A program made the position numbers and the translations under genes. DNA of 64,000 bases from Cercophora sp. LCS_1 (Eukaryota; Ascomycota; Sordariomycetes; Sordariales; Lasiosphaeriaceae). The stretch spans positions 1,240,001-1,304,000 of the forward strand of contig JAPZLL010000004.1 of the NCBI GenBank assembly GCA_036250225.1. The letters run 5' to 3'. The notes beneath the pieces were generated by a model that saw nothing but the letters and a program-made list of their open reading frames with translations, was not told the origin of the DNA and made no database searches. Below, one piece after another: positions 63,557 through 64,000 of the stretch (its first letter is position 1; the number at the start of each line of letters is the position of its first letter).

Positions 63557-63568
63557 AACCCTAACCCT
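63557..63568 (+). promoter_or_regulatory. Telobox (AACCCTAACCCT) upstream of NOP9
   Basis: One and a half copies of the CCCTAA telomere-like motif, about 98 nt upstream of the NOP9 start. Such teloboxes are known in promoters of ribosomal and ribosome-biogenesis genes in several fungi and plants. A second CCCTAACCCT is at 63761-63770. Confidence 0.5.
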
Positions 63569-63760
63569 GTTTTCAGACGCCGCGAACTTTGTGTCGTGCC
63601 TTCCATGGGATAGAAAACGCACGCTTGCATCCGATTCCATCCGAGTTACAGTAAAACTTGTAATAGCCATAATACCATCTTAAACATATACGCCGGGAAG
63701 AGCAATATAACTCCTAGCAATGTCCGAATAGATGCAAGTCGGGTCAGCTCCAGGTCTTAC

Positions 63761-63770
63761 CCCTAACCCT
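63761..63770 (+). promoter_or_regulatory. Second telobox-like motif
   Basis: CCCTAACCCT, about 300 nt upstream of the NOP9 start; same motif as at 63557. Confidence 0.4.
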
Positions 63771-64000
63771 GATCAAAGGGTGGCAGTCCTGACCACCCCG
63801 TCGCCATGTCTGGTTAACGAGGGCGGAATTTCGTCAGGGCTCTTCCCATTCCGATACTGCCATAGCCTGCTAAGGTCCTTAACCTTCACTTTGGCCACAT
63901 CCCGCCTCCTGAACCTCCCTCTCTCCTCCACCGGACTACCCCCGTGGATGGCCACATCACCGACCTCGACGGTCCCTCGGCCAAGCCAGCTCACTTCCAT

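Larger units (their letters stand above)
63460..64000. other. Upstream region of NOP9, with two telobox motifs
   Basis: No complete gene. A 75-codon minus-strand frame reaches the window edge (63773-64000) and may belong to a gene outside, but its ATG is simply the last base triplet and there is no supporting domain. Two AACCCTAA-type motifs lie at 63557 and 63761. Confidence 0.5.

Noticed and set aside
63773..64000. 75-codon minus-strand ORF touching the window end
   Set aside because: No domain and the ATG coincides with the edge; cannot be told from chance.

Overview
The window is nuclear DNA of a filamentous ascomycete, most likely a Sordariomycete (Sordariales-like). Almost every gene has short GT-AG introns (about 45-190 nt), often with a CTAAC- or CTGAC-like branch site 5-20 nt before the acceptor. 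The gene content also fits: nuclear-encoded ATP9, linker histone H1, HIR subunit HPC2, a LaeA-like methyltransferase, a fungal class I terpene synthase, a phosphoketolase and an intron-bearing nuclear tRNA-Lys. All multi-exon models were spliced by eye. The protein-coding models given with exons keep a continuous frame from start to stop, apart from the locus at 8081-8413.

Layout. 0.1-3.1 kb: an ATP synthase subunit c gene and a small coiled-coil protein. 3.6-6.7 kb (minus): a 999-residue Fe(II)/2-oxoglutarate oxygenase-like protein. 8.0-18.8 kb is the accessory-looking part. It holds an unplaced small coiled-coil ORF, an ankyrin protein with an NLR-type fungal N-terminus, a terpene synthase convergent with it, an Rtt106-like protein, a LaeA-like methyltransferase and an IFI6/IFI27 (ISG12)-family membrane protein. 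21-38 kb is a core block rich in chromatin and nuclear functions: histone H1, an NPF-motif proline-rich protein, an ELYS-like nucleoporin factor divergent from condensin SMC4, an RPAP1-like protein and HPC2. 38.3-40.3 kb (minus): an MFS transporter. 40.3-45.1 kb: a gene-poor 4.9 kb stretch. 45.1-48.9 kb: a RasGAP of the Gap1/IQGAP-related class and tRNA-Lys(CTT). 50.1-54.5 kb: phosphoketolase, a minimal bZIP factor and a rhodanese/Cdc25-fold protein. 54.5-57.5 kb: gene-poor. 57.5-63.5 kb: a conserved-looking unknown protein, a small glycine-rich protein and nucleolar NOP9.

How the genes may work together. The terpene synthase and the LaeA-like methyltransferase could form a very small specialised-metabolism locus. 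The ankyrin protein and the ISG12-like protein flanking it belong to families associated with immunity or cell death, but any functional link between them is inference. The rest looks like a normal housekeeping syntenic background. No transposon, CRISPR array or rRNA was recognised.
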